Shown piece after piece: positions 62,222-64,000 of a stretch of 64,000 nucleotides of DNA (positions are counted from its first letter, which is position 1; each line of letters begins with the position of its first letter). The stretch comes from Rhizobium sp. TH135 (GTDB taxonomy: Bacteria; Pseudomonadota; Alphaproteobacteria; Rhizobiales; Rhizobiaceae). Below the pieces are notes generated by a model that was not told where the DNA came from, did no database searches, and saw only the letters and a list, made by a program, of their open reading frames with translations. The position numbers and the translations under genes were made by a program. The stretch spans positions 62,001 to 126,000 of the forward strand of contig NZ_PKRP01000007.1 in assembly GCF_002855515.1 (NCBI RefSeq), written 5' to 3'.

Positions 62222-64000
62222 TTACCAGGTCTGGCGGATCGTCGCGTAGATCGCGCGACCGGGGTTGTAGTAGTAGGCCCCGCCGTCATCATTGGCGATG
62301 TGCTTCTCATCGAACAGGTTGCTGACATTCAGCTGGAATGTCGTGTTCTCCTTGATGTTGTAGCTGAAGGCCGCATCAAAGATCACCGCATCATCCGACT
62401 TGCGAGTGTTGGCATTGTCGAAATAGTAGGAGCCGATGAAGCGCGCGCCGGCACCGAAGGTCATGTCGCCCCGTTCGCCATCTCCCTCAAGAGTGTAGGT
62501 TCCCCAGAGTGAAGCCGTGTGCTTTGGAACCTGCGCAAAGCGATTACCGTCGACAGAACTCGATGTCGTGCTGGTGTCGACGATGCTCGAGTCGATGTAG
62601 CCGTAGGCGGCGATCAGCTCGATGCTGGGCGTCAGTTCCATCTTGGCTTCAAGATCCAGACCGCGGTGGCGGATCTTGTCTACCGTTGCAGCAAGATAAA
62701 GAGGGGCTTCATAGGTCGTAATGTTCTCAAGCGTCAGGTCGTAGATGGAGGCCGTGAACAGCGCCGGGAAGGCATCCGGGCGGTACTTGATCCCAGCTTC
62801 ATACTGTTTGCCATAGGTCGGCTCATTGCCGGTGCTCGGAGGGGCAACGGATTCGGCATAGCTGACATAGGCTGCCAGCTCTTCCGTCACCTTGTAGCTC
62901 AGCCCGACGCGCTTGCTCATCTCGCTATAGGTGGCGCTGGATGTGCTGCTCGTCAGACGGTTCGTCTCCTCCAGATCCAACCAGTCATTCCGCAGGCCAA
63001 CGCTCGCAGTCAGCCGATCAGAGAAGATCAGATCCTGTTGAAGGTAGATCGCCTTGGTCGACTGATCGTTAGTGCGGCTCACGGTCGGGTTGAGGGATGC
63101 CGAAGCACCGTAAACCGGGTTTTGCCAATCAATTCCTGGTGCAGTCCCACCCCAGACGGCCGGGTAGAGAGCCGAGTTGTTGGTGCTGGAGTTGATGCTG
63201 TTGTAATCCACGCCGACAAGCGTTTTGCTCTCGACCTGATCGAAGTTTGCCTCATAGAGCAAATGGGCATCGATCACGAACTGTTCGGTTCCACCGTCTC
63301 CGGCGAAGAAGATGCGATCCGCGGTCGTATCGGACGAATCCGAGGCCCCAGAGCTGTCGTAGATATAGGCAAAGCCGAACGCATTGCTCGCCTTGGAATA
63401 GCGTGCATTCGACCCGAGTGTCAGACCGTTCCCGAAGTCATGATCGAACATGACACTGTAGGTATTGCGGTTCGTGTCGTCATAATTGAAGCCCGGTTCA
63501 CCAAAGAAGCGGTCCCGGTCGAAATCGGTGAAGCGCGGATGGCCTCCACCGCTCGGGGTCGCGTTGCGATCCAGATGATCGAACACGAAGCTCAGGCTGG
63601 TCATGTCGGTTGGACGCCAGGTCAGGCCACCCATGATGAAATTCTCGTCGTTCTCCGAGAAATCATACTCGCCATCGGCGCGCTGCACCTTGCCCGTCAG
63701 GCGATAGGAGAGCGTACCGTCTTCCGTCAGGTTATCGCCGAAATCAAAGCCTGTTTCCTTGTGTGCGAACGACCCCGTGGTCGCATAAACCTCGCCGAAG
63801 CGCTCGCTGCGCGGTGTCTTGGTAACGTAATTGATGGCGCCGCCGGGATCCGAAACGCCGTAACCTGTTGAATTGGCCCCCTTCAGCACGTCGAGCCGCT
63901 CGAAGGCGTAAGGCTCTTCCTTCAAGCCACTCCATGTTCTGCCGACCATGAGGCCGTCACGATAGGTGAAAGGTGTAAAACCGCGGATCTTGACGTAGTC
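62222..64000 (-). CDS. TonB-dependent siderophore receptor, N-terminus beyond window edge
   Basis: The reverse-strand frame is open from the right edge (DYVKIRGFTPFTYRDGLMVGRTW) to a stop at 62222, giving about 592 visible residues. The plug end has the siderophore-receptor motif ERLDVLKGANSTGYGVSDPGGAINYVTKTPRSERFGEVYATTGSFAHKE. The barrel has repeated strands such as YEAGIKYRPDAFPALFTASIYDLTLENI. It ends in YYYNPGRAIYATIRQTW with the terminal aromatic residue needed for outer-membrane insertion. This is the ferrichrome/hydroxamate-type (TIGR01783) receptor group. Signal peptide and any STN domain are outside the window. The AraC gene next to it is a likely activator. Confidence 0.92.
   Translation of the reverse strand, partial: DYVKIRGFTPFTYRDGLMVGRTWSGLKEEPYAFERLDVLKGANSTGYGVSDPGGAINYVTKTPRSERFGEVYATTGSFAHKETGFDFGDNLTEDGTLSYRLTGKVQRADGEYDFSENDENFIMGGLTWRPTDMTSLSFVFDHLDRNATPSGGGHPRFTDFDRDRFFGEPGFNYDDTNRNTYSVMFDHDFGNGLTLGSNARYSKASNAFGFAYIYDSSGASDSSDTTADRIFFAGDGGTEQFVIDAHLLYEANFDQVESKTLVGVDYNSINSSTNNSALYPAVWGGTAPGIDWQNPVYGASASLNPTVSRTNDQSTKAIYLQQDLIFSDRLTASVGLRNDWLDLEETNRLTSSTSSATYSEMSKRVGLSYKVTEELAAYVSYAESVAPPSTGNEPTYGKQYEAGIKYRPDAFPALFTASIYDLTLENITTYEAPLYLAATVDKIRHRGLDLEAKMELTPSIELIAAYGYIDSSIVDTSTTSSSVDGNRFAQVPKHTASLWGTYTLEGDGERGDMTFGAGARFIGSYYFDNANTRKSDDAVIFDAAFSYNIKENTTFQLNVSNLFDEKHIANDDGGAYYYNPGRAIYATIRQTW

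Noticed and set aside
1..64000. CRISPR arrays, insertion sequences, integrase genes, tRNA/rRNA genes, plasmid replication genes
   Set aside because: None was seen on reading both strands; no regularly spaced direct repeats, transposase motifs or rep genes are apparent.

Overview
The window is high-GC, densely packed bacterial DNA made almost entirely of catabolic and uptake operons. It looks like an alphaproteobacterium of the Rhizobiaceae (Rhizobium, Agrobacterium or Sinorhizobium-like). The grounds are a rhamnose locus in the rhizobial order (rhaD divergent from rhaRSTPQUK), a lactose operon in the agrobacterial/sinorhizobial order (lacEFGZK), a BA14K-type protein, HWE and LOV histidine kinases, and rhizobial-type GC-rich intergenic palindromes. 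I saw no rRNA, tRNA, CRISPR array, insertion sequence or replication gene. The content would suit a megaplasmid, a chromid or an accessory chromosomal region. This is inference from sequence and recall of families; no search was run.

Layout: (1) 1-9451, L-rhamnose uptake and catabolism, with a divergent promoter carrying a 19-bp inverted repeat. (2) 9452-21206, a predicted sugar-acid (pentonate/tetronate) regulon: a DMT permease, a TRAP transporter, an FAH-family 2-keto-3-deoxypentonate dehydratase, a FCD-GntR regulator, an FAD-linked oxidase, a DenD-like dehydrogenase, a 3-hydroxyisobutyrate-dehydrogenase-like enzyme and an IlvD/EDD dehydratase. Three TTGTCAGACAA-like sites tie its promoters together. 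(3) 21336-25938, a two-repeat BA14K protein, a LOV photoreceptor kinase with its single-domain response regulator, a divergent HWE kinase and a small basic protein. (4) 26080-29043, a tctCBA tricarboxylate-type transporter. (5) 29278-35843, one operon for a VC_2705-type sodium/solute symporter (small and large subunits), a cNMP/CBS/DUF294 protein, an unknown membrane protein and a membrane sensor fused to a DnaQ-type exonuclease.

(6) 36252-45634, a DCC thiol-oxidoreductase-family protein, then a putative N-heterocycle catabolic cluster: creatininase-family hydrolase, LysR regulator, NMT1-type ABC transporter, cytosine-deaminase-like amidohydrolase, FAD oxidase, NAD(P)H quinone reductase-like flavoprotein and RidA. 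(7) 45724-53419, lacEFGZK and a LacI-family regulator with shared operator-like motifs. (8) 53591-64000, outer-membrane uptake: an M16 protease, FecI-type sigma factor, FecR anti-sigma factor and STN-containing TonB receptor in one direction, then an AraC regulator and a second TonB-dependent siderophore receptor that runs off the right edge.

The most promising under-described elements are the M16 protease coupled to a FecIR/TonB-receptor surface-signalling operon, the symporter operon with a sensor-exonuclease fusion, the LOV kinase with an eroded ATP-binding domain, and the creatininase/amidohydrolase/oxidase cluster of unknown substrate.
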